The position numbers and the translations under genes are program-made. The notes under the pieces were generated by a model. The model made no database searches and had not been told where the DNA came from. It saw nothing but the letters and a program-made list of their open reading frames with translations. This document shows positions 55,086 through 62,933 of a stretch of DNA of 64,000 nucleotides, in pieces (positions within the stretch are counted from its first letter, which is position 1; every line of letters begins with the position of its first letter). Source of the stretch: Rhabdonatronobacter sediminivivens (GTDB lineage Bacteria > Pseudomonadota > Alphaproteobacteria > Rhodobacterales > Rhodobacteraceae); assembly GCF_013415485.1 (NCBI RefSeq), contig NZ_JACBXS010000015.1:1-64000 (forward strand), read 5' to 3'.

Positions 55086-55165
55086 AACACCGGCGTGTTT
55101 AGCGGATTGAGCGCCGGGGGCAAGGGAAAATATTGCCCGGGTTCCGCGTTCATTCCGCCTTGCGG

Positions 55166-56026
55166 CTACCAGCGCCGCACACCGCTTGTTTCGGACATGC
55201 GCTCCAGCAACGCGTCAAGCCGCCGAGAGGCAGCAACCAGCGCGGGACGGTGCGGCGCTGCCTGTCCCGGGCGCATCCCACGCAGGCGCAGGGCCAGGCG
55301 CGGCGCGGCGGGTGAGTCGCCATCGCGGGCGGTGGCCTCGGGCTCGGCATCGGTGGCCTCGGGCTCGTTGACCTCATCATCCGCACTGGTCGCATCGACG
55401 CGCGCGGCGTCGGACCCGGTGGGGGCGTGAACAGGGTCGCGCCCGTTCGCAACGGCGTCTGCGGCGGTTTCGGCGGGGTCCTCGGCCTCGGACGGCGGCG
55501 CATCGGGCGCGGCCACAACCGGGTCAGCGGCGGTTTCCTCTGGCGTTTCGGCGGCGCGGGTGTCCGCAGGTTCCTCAGGGGGCTGCGGGTGCTCTTGCGC
55601 CGCGGGCGCCGCCGGAGCGGGGTCCTCAGGCGGATCAGCCGCCATGGGCGTGTCCGATACCGGCACGCGGGCGTCATCGGTCGCAACCTCGCCCTCGATG
55701 GCCGAAGCGTCCAGCTCCACCGCATCGGTTTCGCCACCGATCTGGGCAACCATGGCCGGGGGCGCCATCCCGGTCACATGGCGGGTGCCCTTGTCCGACA
55801 GCATCTTCTGCACGCCGCGAATCGTCATGCCCTGGTCATGCAGAAGGCTGCGAATCCCGGCCAGCAGCAGCACATCCGAGGGCCGGTAATAGCGCCGCCC
55901 CCCTGCCCGCTTCACCGGTTTGACATGCGAGAACTTGCTTTCCCAGAACCGCAACACATGTGCCGGGGTCTGCAGGATCTCGGCCACTTCGCTGATGGTC
56001 CGGAATGCCTCGGGCGCCTTGCGCAT
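55166..56026 (-). CDS. MerR-family regulator with long acidic linker
   Basis: A 286-residue protein. Residues 1-80 form a MerR winged helix ([40 protein letters not shown]). Residues about 100-245 are low complexity, dominated by Ala, Pro, Glu and Asp, and probably disordered. A short C-terminal segment ([18 protein letters not shown]) looks helical. Its ATG overlaps the ihfA stop in TGATG, so translation is coupled. This MerR gene after ihfA is conserved in alphaproteobacteria; its regulon is unknown. Confidence 0.9.
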   Translation of the reverse strand: MRKAPEAFRTISEVAEILQTPAHVLRFWESKFSHVKPVKRAGGRRYYRPSDVLLLAGIRSLLHDQGMTIRGVQKMLSDKGTRHVTGMAPPAMVAQIGGETDAVELDASAIEGEVATDDARVPVSDTPMAADPPEDPAPAAPAAQEHPQPPEEPADTRAAETPEETAADPVVAAPDAPPSEAEDPAETAADAVANGRDPVHAPTGSDAARVDATSADDEVNEPEATDAEPEATARDGDSPAAPRLALRLRGMRPGQAAPHRPALVAASRRLDALLERMSETSGVRRW

Positions 56027-56331
56027 CAACCAGCCCTGTTACCGCTTGCAACCCGATCCTTCAGAATATGCGACGGTCGAAAGGTCAGCACGCGGCGCGG
56101 ATCGATCGGAACCTCTTCGCCGGTCTTGGGATTGCGCCCCACCCGCGATCCCTTGTCGCGCACGCTGAACGTGCCAAAGGACGAAATCTTGACCTGCTCG
56201 CCGCGCACCAGCGCGTCCGAAATATGCTGCAAAACGGTTTCGACCAGTTGCGCCGATTCGTTGCGTGAAAGTCCAACCTCGCGGAAAACGGCCTCGCTCA
56301 GATCCATCCGCGTCAGAGTGTTTTCGCTCAT
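56026..56331 (-). CDS. ihfA: Integration host factor subunit alpha
   Basis: A 101-residue DNA-bending protein. It contains [40 protein letters not shown] and the beta-arm [20 protein letters not shown], with the conserved proline that intercalates into DNA. It works as a heterodimer with IhfB, which is not in the window. It lies about 140 bp after fabH in the same direction and overlaps the merR start. Confidence 0.97.
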   Translation of the reverse strand: MSENTLTRMDLSEAVFREVGLSRNESAQLVETVLQHISDALVRGEQVKISSFGTFSVRDKGSRVGRNPKTGEEVPIDPRRVLTFRPSHILKDRVASGNRAG

Positions 56332-56473
56332 GCCTTGCCCCCCAGCTGAGCCAAGAACATGGGACAAGGCAGATTCCGAGTCAATATCAACGCCTTGAAA
56401 CGCGGCCTTCGCAGAGTGGTTTAGATTTCCGATGCGCGGAGAATCGCCACGGACAGGACAGGGCACCCCGGCC

Positions 56474-57448
56474 CTACCAGCGAAGGGCCACGGCCCCCCA
56501 GCTCAGCCCGCCGCCGATGGCCTCCAGCAGGACCAGATCACCACGGGAAAAGCGCCCTTCGGAGGCAGCGACCGACAGCGCCAGCGGGATCGACGCCGCC
56601 GAGGTATTGCCATGGTCCTGCACCGTGACGACGACCTTCTCCATCGGCAGGCCCAGCTTCTGCGCGGTGCCACGGATGATGCGCAGATTGGCCTGATGGG
56701 GCACGACCCAGTCAACATCCTGCGCCCCCAGGCCGGTGCGTTCCAGCGCGGTCTGGGCCGTGGCGGCCAGCTTTTCCACGGCATGGCGGAAGACCTCGCG
56801 CCCCTGCATGCGCAGACACCCTGCGGTGCCGCTGGTGGATACGCCCCCGTCCACATACAGCAGATCCCGGAAACGCCCGTCCGAATTGAGGTCCGTGGAC
56901 AGGATGCCACGGTCATCCGACCCCCCGGCGCCCTGCTGCGCCTCCAGCACCACGGCGCCGGCGCCATCACCGAACAGGACGCAGGTGCCGCGATCGGTCC
57001 AGTCCATGATGCGCGAGAATGTCTCGGCCCCGATCACCAGCACCCGGTCGGCCTGGCCGGACAGGATCATGCCATTGGCATTGGCCATGGCAAAGACGAA
57101 GCCTGCACAGACCGCCTGCACGTCAAAGGCAAAGCCCCGGGTCATGCCCAGACCGTCCTGGACCTGGGTTGCCACGGCGGGAAATGTGTGATCCGGGGTT
57201 GAGGTCGCCACGACCACCGCGTCGATGTCACCGGCTGACAGCCCGGCGTTTTCCAGTGCCGCCCGCCCCGCATGGATCGCCAGATGCGAGGTGAACTCAC
57301 CCGGTGCGGCGAAATGGCGCCGCTCGATCCCCGAGCGCGACCGGATCCATTCATCCGACGTGTCCAGCGTCTTGGCAAATTCGGAATTTGGAACCACGCG
57401 CGCGGGCAGATAATGCCCGGTTCCAATGATCACTGACCTGCGCGTCAT
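56474..57448 (-). CDS. fabH: 3-oxoacyl-ACP synthase III
   Basis: A 324-residue condensing enzyme that starts fatty-acid synthesis from acetyl-CoA and malonyl-ACP. The catalytic triad is visible: Cys in [15 protein letters not shown] (near 112), His in [18 protein letters not shown], and Asn in [14 protein letters not shown]. Length is normal. Its start overlaps the plsX stop by 4 bp (57445-57448), indicating coupled translation. Confidence 0.98.
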   Translation of the reverse strand: MTRRSVIIGTGHYLPARVVPNSEFAKTLDTSDEWIRSRSGIERRHFAAPGEFTSHLAIHAGRAALENAGLSAGDIDAVVVATSTPDHTFPAVATQVQDGLGMTRGFAFDVQAVCAGFVFAMANANGMILSGQADRVLVIGAETFSRIMDWTDRGTCVLFGDGAGAVVLEAQQGAGGSDDRGILSTDLNSDGRFRDLLYVDGGVSTSGTAGCLRMQGREVFRHAVEKLAATAQTALERTGLGAQDVDWVVPHQANLRIIRGTAQKLGLPMEKVVVTVQDHGNTSAASIPLALSVAASEGRFSRGDLVLLEAIGGGLSWGAVALRW

Positions 57449-58563
57449 TCCTCCCCCTGTCCGTTCTTGCCTGCAACCGCAATCGCGGCGCGATGCTCCT
57501 CGGCGCTCCGGGCAACGGCGGCCAGCCGTTCGGACATGCGCCCCTGAAAACCGGATTGCGCCAGTTGAAAGGCCAGCTTGATCGCCGCGGAAACCCCGGT
57601 TGCATCGGCGCTGCCATGGGATTTGACCACCGTGCCGTTCAGCCCCAGGAACACACCCCCGTTGACCCGGCGCGGATCAATCCGTTTCTGCAACCGCCGG
57701 AAGGTGCCGATGGATGGCAGCGCCGCCAGCCGCGACACCCAAGAGGCCGAGATTTCGGCATGCAGCAGATCGCGAATCAGGCGGGCCGTGCCCTCGGCGG
57801 TCTTGAGCGCGACATTACCCGTGAACCCATCGGTCACGATGACATCCACATGCGCGGCCGGGATGTCCGACCCCTCGACAAAGCCGACGTAATCATATCG
57901 CCCGATTTCGCTCATGGCGGCGATCAGGTCATGCGCCTCGCGGATTTCGCTGCGGCCCTTGTGGTCTTCGGTGCCGACATTGAGCAGCCCTACCCGCGGC
58001 CGGGACACATTGAAGGCATTGCGGTAATAGGCCGTGCCCAGCAGGGCGTATTGCATCAGATTGTCCGCGTCGGCGCGGATATCGGCGCCCACGTCCAGCA
58101 TGACGTTGTAGTCACGGCTGCCACGCTTCGGCCACATGCAGGCAATCGCCGGGCGGTCCACACCCGGCAGCTTGCGCAGGCGCAGCATGGACAGCGCCAT
58201 CAACGCGCCGGTATTGCCACAGGACACCGCCGCAGCGGCACCCCCGTCACGCACCGAATCGACGCAGGACCACATGGACGTGTCCTTGCCATGGCGCATG
58301 ACATGGCTGGGCTTTTCGTCCATGGTCACCACACCGTCGGCATGGGCCACGGTGGCGCGCTCCCTGAGCTCGGCATGCTTGTCAACCAGCGGCTGCAGCA
58401 CGGCGGCATCGCCGTGCAGCACCAGTCCAAGCTGCGGGTTCTTCCGGGCGGACAGCACGCAACCGGCCACAACCTCCGCCGGGCCGGTATCACCACCCAT
58501 GGCATCGACCGAAACGCTTATCTTTCGGACCGGTGCAGCATGGGCGGTATCACTATGGGTCAT
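57445..58563 (-). CDS. plsX: Phosphate acyltransferase PlsX
   Basis: A 372-residue enzyme that makes acyl-phosphate from acyl-ACP for phosphatidic acid synthesis. It contains [20 protein letters not shown], the central [20 protein letters not shown] and [20 protein letters not shown], and [18 protein letters not shown]. It lies 20 bp after rpmF and overlaps fabH, giving the common order rpmF-plsX-fabH. Confidence 0.98.
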   Translation of the reverse strand: MTHSDTAHAAPVRKISVSVDAMGGDTGPAEVVAGCVLSARKNPQLGLVLHGDAAVLQPLVDKHAELRERATVAHADGVVTMDEKPSHVMRHGKDTSMWSCVDSVRDGGAAAAVSCGNTGALMALSMLRLRKLPGVDRPAIACMWPKRGSRDYNVMLDVGADIRADADNLMQYALLGTAYYRNAFNVSRPRVGLLNVGTEDHKGRSEIREAHDLIAAMSEIGRYDYVGFVEGSDIPAAHVDVIVTDGFTGNVALKTAEGTARLIRDLLHAEISASWVSRLAALPSIGTFRRLQKRIDPRRVNGGVFLGLNGTVVKSHGSADATGVSAAIKLAFQLAQSGFQGRMSERLAAVARSAEEHRAAIAVAGKNGQGEE

Positions 58564-58583
58564 TGCGCAGCGCCCGCGCGCGC

Positions 58584-58790
58584 TCAGGCCGCGTCGTCGT
58601 CCAGATCGACGTCGGCGGCCTGGGCGACCACTTCGCGGTCATTGTAGAAGCCGCAGGACGGGCACACATGATGCGGGCGCTTCAGCTCACCGCAGCTGGG
58701 GCATTCGTTCGGGTTTGCGGCAACCAGCGCATCATGGGCCCGGCGCATGTTGCGGCGGGAGCGGGTTACGCGGTTCTGTTGCACGGCCAT
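58584..58790 (-). CDS. rpmF: 50S ribosomal protein L32
   Basis: A 68-residue ribosomal protein. It opens [20 protein letters not shown] and has an intact four-cysteine zinc ribbon, [18 protein letters not shown]. The acidic tail (DVDLDDDAA) is usual in alphaproteobacteria. It is the first gene of the rpmF-plsX-fabH transcript. Confidence 0.97.
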   Translation of the reverse strand: MAVQQNRVTRSRRNMRRAHDALVAANPNECPSCGELKRPHHVCPSCGFYNDREVVAQAADVDLDDDAA

Positions 58791-58977
58791 GGGTTCAACC
58801 TCGGGTATCTGTCGTGAATGGGCCCGCGCCAGGCGCCGGACCCGGGGAATCTTGGATCGGTTCGGTCGATACGGGGGATGCCATACACCGCCGGGGTACA
58901 TGTTCCAAGCCCTGTTCGCTCGAGCGCCGGACCATAGACGTATTTTTCCGCAGCGCAAGGGGGCGCGCGCAGCCCTG

Positions 58978-59736
58978 TCAGTGCGCGGCCAGCGCCGCCA
59001 GGGCCCGCAGCCGCGCCTTGCGCGCGGGGGGGATTGTTGCCGTGTCCACCAGCGTCAGCACATGCAGCGTGTCCAGATCCCGGTCAATGACCGCGTGGTC
59101 CGACACCCGCCCTCCAAGCGCCAGATAGCTGCGCAGCAACGGGGGTATCCCGCGCGGCGAGGGGGCCACCGCGGCAACCGGCTGTTGCAGCGGCGTGGTT
59201 TCGGATGCGGCCGGACCGGGGGCGATTGCGGGCCGCGCCAGGTGATGCGCCGCCAGCCAGGCCAGCGCCGGAGCGTGGCGGTCTGGCTCGGCCCCGGGAA
59301 AAGAGCTGCATCCCATCAGCAGCCGGGCCCCCATGGCATCGACCAGTGCGGCCACCTCGCCCAGAAGCAGGCGCGGAATGTCGGGGACATGGCGGACTGC
59401 CGGGGCAAGGCAGAAGCGCCCCAGTTCCAGGATCGGCGCGCCGACATCGGCCAGCCCGCGCAGATCATAGAATTGCGCGCTGTAGCCCCGGTTCGCGGCA
59501 GGGCCGTCGGGCAGGATCAGCACCCGACACGTGGCCACGACGGTCCCGCTGCCCTCCTCCCGCACCACCAGATGCCTGGCCTGGGGGTCGAACGCATCGG
59601 CATCCGGCCGACCGGCGCGAAAGACCCGTGCACGCAGGGCCAGCGCAGCCCGCAAGGTGCTGGCCGAACGTGCTGTGGCCGCGCCATAGCGCACAGGGCT
59701 GAGCGAGGTCGTTGCGGCAAGGCTGCTGGCGGGCAT
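58978..59736 (-). CDS. olsB: L-ornithine N-alpha-acyltransferase (OlsB-type GNAT)
   Basis: A 252-residue acyl-ACP-dependent acyltransferase. It has [53 protein letters not shown] and a C-terminal helix pair. This matches OlsB, which N-acylates ornithine with 3-hydroxy fatty acids as the first step of ornithine-lipid synthesis in phosphate-limited cells. olsA is not adjacent. The ATG 59736 has GGGGAT upstream. It diverges from msrB. Confidence 0.85.
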   Translation of the reverse strand: MPASSLAATTSLSPVRYGAATARSASTLRAALALRARVFRAGRPDADAFDPQARHLVVREEGSGTVVATCRVLILPDGPAANRGYSAQFYDLRGLADVGAPILELGRFCLAPAVRHVPDIPRLLLGEVAALVDAMGARLLMGCSSFPGAEPDRHAPALAWLAAHHLARPAIAPGPAASETTPLQQPVAAVAPSPRGIPPLLRSYLALGGRVSDHAVIDRDLDTLHVLTLVDTATIPPARKARLRALAALAAH

Positions 59737-59846
59737 GGGGATCCCCCTCTGTTCACTGTGCCGGATGGCCAGGGCCTCTGGTCCGGGGCACATAGACTCC
59801 TAGATCATATAGGGAAATGACAGTATTGCGAAGCAAGGGAGCTGAC

Positions 59847-60242
59847 ATGAGTTTTCCGGTCGAGAAAAGCGATGCCGAGTGGCGCGCGCAATTGTCGGAT
59901 CTGGCCTATAAGGTGACCCGCAAGGAAGGCACCGAGCGCGCCTTTTCCCATGATGACTTTCCAAAGGTGCCGGGGCGGTTTCATTGCATCTGCTGCGGAC
60001 AGGGACTGTTCGATCAGACGCAGAAGTTCGACAGCGGCACGGGATGGCCCTCGTTCTGGGCGCCGATCGACGATGAGGCCATCGGGACGCGCGTGGACCG
60101 AAAGTTCTTCATGCGCCGCACCGAGGTGCATTGCAGCGGCTGTGGCGCGCATCTGGGACATGTCTTTCCTGACGGCCCCCCGCCCACCGGCCTGCGCTAC
60201 TGCATGAATGGTGTCGCTATGGAATTTGTCCCCGACGCGTGA
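59847..60242 (+). CDS. msrB: Peptide-methionine (R)-S-oxide reductase
   Basis: A 131-residue MsrB that repairs methionine-R-sulfoxide. Both zinc-binding CxxC pairs are present (FHCICCGQGLF and HCSGCGAHLGHVF), with SGTGWPSFWAP. The catalytic cysteine is in GLRYCMNGVAMEFVP. ATG 59847 has AAGGGAG upstream and matches the family start. Repeat copy E begins 25 bp after its stop. Confidence 0.97.
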   Translation: MSFPVEKSDAEWRAQLSDLAYKVTRKEGTERAFSHDDFPKVPGRFHCICCGQGLFDQTQKFDSGTGWPSFWAPIDDEAIGTRVDRKFFMRRTEVHCSGCGAHLGHVFPDGPPPTGLRYCMNGVAMEFVPDA

Positions 60243-60266
60243 CCTTGCAGTTGTGGCCGCTGGCCC

Positions 60267-60321
60267 CTCTGCGCCCCCGGGCGTCGCCCACCCGCCCACC
60301 CCGACGCCCGGGGGCGCAGAG
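60267..60321 (-). repeat. Hairpin/G-quadruplex repeat, copy E (diverged stem)
   Basis: A perfect 20-bp stem (60267-60286 with 60302-60321) encloses CCCACCCGCCCACC plus a C, giving GGGTGGGCGGGTGGG on the minus strand. The inner stem (GGGCGTCG/CGACGCCC) differs from all other copies yet still pairs completely, with the same CGCCCCC/GGGGGCG core. It lies between msrB (plus) and the converging ALDH-like gene (stop at 60343). Confidence 0.85.
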
Positions 60322-60342
60322 GCGCGGAACCGCAGCAGTGCG

Positions 60343-60987
60343 TCATTTGTCCCGCGACAATATGCGCAATGTCTCCAGGTCCGGATGCCGCTGCAACAGC
60401 CCCCCGGTCCCGGGGCCATCGCCTTGCAACAGCGCCACAGCCCCCGGGGACACCCCCAGGGCATGCAGCGCATCAAAAAGAACGGTCGCGGCAACGGCGC
60501 CGCCGGGCGCGGGCTTGATGATCAGCGGACGCCCGCTGCGCAACACGCTTTCGACCAGCAGCAATTGTGCGCGCGGCATCAGGTCCGCAGGGAACAGCAA
60601 CGCCACAGGCCGCCGGTCCGTGACCAGATGTTGCAATGCGCCCTCGGCAAGGGACCGGCCGGCTGCGCCGCATTCGGCGCGCTGTGCCCGCTCTAGCGTC
60701 GCCTCCAGGGCGCCACTGTCCTGCATGATCCTTTCGGCTAAGGCAGCGCCTGCGGCCGCCCCCGCGCCAGAAACGGCAAATGCGCGCGCATGGAGAAGCG
60801 CCCGCTCAACATCCAGAGGCCCGGCAGGCACGATCTGTCCCGGACACCTGCCGCAGGCCAGCCGCACCGGGTTCCCTCCGGTTGCCAATGGCGCACGCCA
60901 GCCACCTCCGACATAATGCGTGACCAGCTTTTCCCGTAAATCGTCCACGATCCCAGGATCAAGATGCCCGGACATGTCCACCTGCAC
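60343..60987 (-). CDS. Half-length aldehyde-dehydrogenase-like protein without catalytic half
   Basis: A 214-residue protein similar only to the N-terminal NAD-binding part of aldehyde dehydrogenases: THYVGGGWRAPL, LDVERALLHARAFA, ESVLRSGRPLIIKPAPGG (the KP of the cofactor site), and HALGVSPGAVALLQGDGPGT. It stops after HPDLETLRIL, just where ALDHs continue into the catalytic domain, so the nucleophile cysteine and general-base glutamate are absent. It may be a degraded gene or a shortened protein with another role. ATG 60975 is an alternative start. Confidence 0.65.
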   Translation of the reverse strand: MQVDMSGHLDPGIVDDLREKLVTHYVGGGWRAPLATGGNPVRLACGRCPGQIVPAGPLDVERALLHARAFAVSGAGAAAGAALAERIMQDSGALEATLERAQRAECGAAGRSLAEGALQHLVTDRRPVALLFPADLMPRAQLLLVESVLRSGRPLIIKPAPGGAVAATVLFDALHALGVSPGAVALLQGDGPGTGGLLQRHPDLETLRILSRDK

Positions 60988-61117
60988 CTCACCTAAAGAC
61001 CATGACGCTGCACATGGCCCATTCTTTATACACCGCGCATCAGGCCCACAAGCCAGAGCCTTGGCAAAACACCATCACACCGCTGCCACGCGCGCCTGAG
61101 CGCCCTCGGGGCGCGAG

Positions 61118-61153
61118 GCGGCCGCGTCCCCCCTCGATGGGGGGCAAGGCCGC
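61118..61153. terminator. GC-rich hairpin after the DUF418 gene
   Basis: CCCCCC (61128-61133) and GGGGGG (61139-61144) form an inner stem with a 5-nt loop, enclosed by GCGGCC (61118-61123) and GGCCGC (61148-61153). It lies 26 bp after the DUF418 stop (61179, minus) and before the ALDH-like gene. No U-tract is visible. Confidence 0.45.
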
Positions 61154-61178
61154 GCCCCGCCACCAGGGGAGAGCAAGC

Positions 61179-62333
61179 TCATCCGACCTGACGCGCCCCG
61201 TGCAGAGGCTGCACTTCCAGCCGCGTAAGGCTGCGCCAGACCCATTCCCACGGCCCATAGAGGAAATGCCGGAACCAGAGCTGTGCGAACCCCGCCAGCA
61301 CGGTAAATATCCCCAGCGCGACACCCGCCACCTGCACCGTTCCCAATTGGCCGATCAGCTGCAGCCCCCAGCCATAGAACACCGCCTGCCCCAGCGCCGC
61401 CGACATCAGATAGGCCGTCAGGCTCATCCGCCCCAGCGGCGCCAGCGCCTGGTGCAAGGGCGCGGCTCCGGGGCGCTGCAACAGATGCGCCAGCAGCATC
61501 AGATACCCAAGCGCCATCACCGGCGTGTTCAGGTACCGCACGGACATCACCCCCGCAGCCTCGGGCATCAGTTTCAGACCCAACCCCAGCGCCAGCAATA
61601 CAACACCCCCGCGCAGCAGCCGATCACGATACTCGGGCAGCCGCCGCAGCAGCCCTGATTTCCCCACCGCCAGCCCCAGCAGGAACAGACCCGACAGAAT
61701 GAAGAACCGCAGCACCAGCATGCTGTCGCCCCCCTCCGCCGCGTTCATCACCATATGCCAGTTCTGCCGGATCGTATCGACGAAGGAGGAGGAGGCATAG
61801 GCATCCAGACTGTCCAGATGCCCCTTCGGAACAGGCTTCGGGCGCTCCAGCCCCGCCAGACCCAGAACCGCCGGTCCCGCCAGGATCAGCGCGCCCGAAA
61901 TCCACAACAGGACCCGAGCTGACAATCGCGCAGCCAGCGGCAGGATCACCCCCAGCGCCGCATAGGACATCAGGATATCCGCCCAGAACAGGAACACCGC
62001 GTTGAACAGGCCGATGACCCCCAATACCGCCAGCCGGCGCAGGAACATGAGCGCCGCAGGCCCGTCCGCCCGGGCCGCCCTGCGCATGATCAGGCTGAAG
62101 CTCAGCCCGAACATGAAGGAAAACGCCGCCAGCGCCTTGCCCTCCAGGAACACGGTAATGAAACGCCAGGCCGCCAGATCGAACGGCCCCAGCATCGCCG
62201 CGCGCAATTCGGGGGTCATGTAGGCGAGCCCGGCCATCGTCATCATGTTGACGACGATCACCGCTGCCAGCACGATGGCGCGCAGGGTATCCACCAGGGT
62301 ATGACGCTCGCGCTCGGCGCCTGATGTGCTCAA
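61179..62333 (-). CDS. DUF418-family membrane protein
   Basis: A 384-residue integral membrane protein with 8-10 helices. It opens near RHTLVDTLRAIVLAAVIVVN and contains FMFGLSFSLIMRRA, a large exposed loop near 170-205, and the C-terminal DUF418 block (APLGRMSLTAYLMSAALGQA, RHFLYGPWEWVWRSLTR). The start is taken as TTG 62333, seven bases after GGAGGA; an ATG 32 codons upstream lacks such a site. These YeiB-like proteins may act as acyltransferase-like or transport proteins; function unknown. Confidence 0.85.
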   Translation of the reverse strand: MSTSGAERERHTLVDTLRAIVLAAVIVVNMMTMAGLAYMTPELRAAMLGPFDLAAWRFITVFLEGKALAAFSFMFGLSFSLIMRRAARADGPAALMFLRRLAVLGVIGLFNAVFLFWADILMSYAALGVILPLAARLSARVLLWISGALILAGPAVLGLAGLERPKPVPKGHLDSLDAYASSSFVDTIRQNWHMVMNAAEGGDSMLVLRFFILSGLFLLGLAVGKSGLLRRLPEYRDRLLRGGVVLLALGLGLKLMPEAAGVMSVRYLNTPVMALGYLMLLAHLLQRPGAAPLHQALAPLGRMSLTAYLMSAALGQAVFYGWGLQLIGQLGTVQVAGVALGIFTVLAGFAQLWFRHFLYGPWEWVWRSLTRLEVQPLHGARQVG

Positions 62334-62497
62334 GGGTCCATCCTCCTGCCATGATGCGCCGCGCCCCGTTCGGCCCGCGCGAAACCGGAAAATACCCTTC
62401 TCAATGTCCGCCGCCACACGCGGTTCCATGGAAAGTTCGTGACCGGCAGGATCCCGCCGATCGCAGCTTGCAGATCACCGCTAAACGGCCCGGCCCT

Positions 62498-62665
62498 TCA
62501 GGCGGCATCTTCATTCAAGCCAGCCTGCCATGTCTTGCTGCGGGCCAGTGCGGCGAAGCTTCGGATTGCGGCATTGGTTTTCTCACAGCGCAAGGCGATA
62601 TGCCGGAATTTCTGAACCTGTTGAAAAAGCACTCGACCCAGCGGGTGAACCACATGCCAACGGAG
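62498..62665 (-). pseudogene. C-terminal remnant of an IS5-family transposase
   Basis: The minus-strand frame ends with RVLFQQVQKFRHIALRCEKT, then NAAIRSFAALARSKTWQAGL and NEDAA before the stop. IS5/IS427-group transposases end with the same layout: RVERFFNxxKxFRxIATRYEKT, a helix, then W-R-NE. No DDE catalytic part remains; the frame upstream runs into non-matching sequence and repeat copy D. The rest of the 600-bp gap 62334-62933 holds no other gene that I can support. Confidence 0.6.
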
Positions 62666-62823
62666 TTCCACTGCCCCGGTTTCGGCGAAAGATCGCGCCC
62701 GGTCGAGGCGATCCGCGCCCGCCACAAGGACAAACGATGACCTGTGGCGCGTCGCAGGACAGGAAACCGTTTGAACGCAATACATCTCAAGCGCCACACT
62801 GCCTGCTGCGGACACGCAGCAGG

Positions 62824-62875
62824 CAGCGCCCCCGAGGCGCGCAGGGTGGGTGGGTGGGCGCGGCTCGGGGGCGCT
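62824..62875 (+). repeat. Hairpin/G-quadruplex repeat, copy D
   Basis: The stem is identical to copy B (AGCGCCCCCGAGGCGCGC, with one internal G-G mismatch) and the plus-strand loop is GGGTGGGTGGGTGGG at 62844-62858. It lies between the IS5-like remnant and the minus-strand dehydrogenase ending at 62934. This is the only copy not clearly between two converging intact genes. Confidence 0.85.
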
Positions 62876-62933
62876 TGCAACACCAGCCAGCAGGCAAGCT
62901 GTCGGGGCTCGAAGGCCCCGGCACGCCAAGCTG

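Noticed and set aside
53819..55153. dCTP deaminase with an 83-residue N-terminal extension
   Set aside because: The extension would be translated through tRNA-Pro and matches no family; ATG 54904 begins the conserved sequence.
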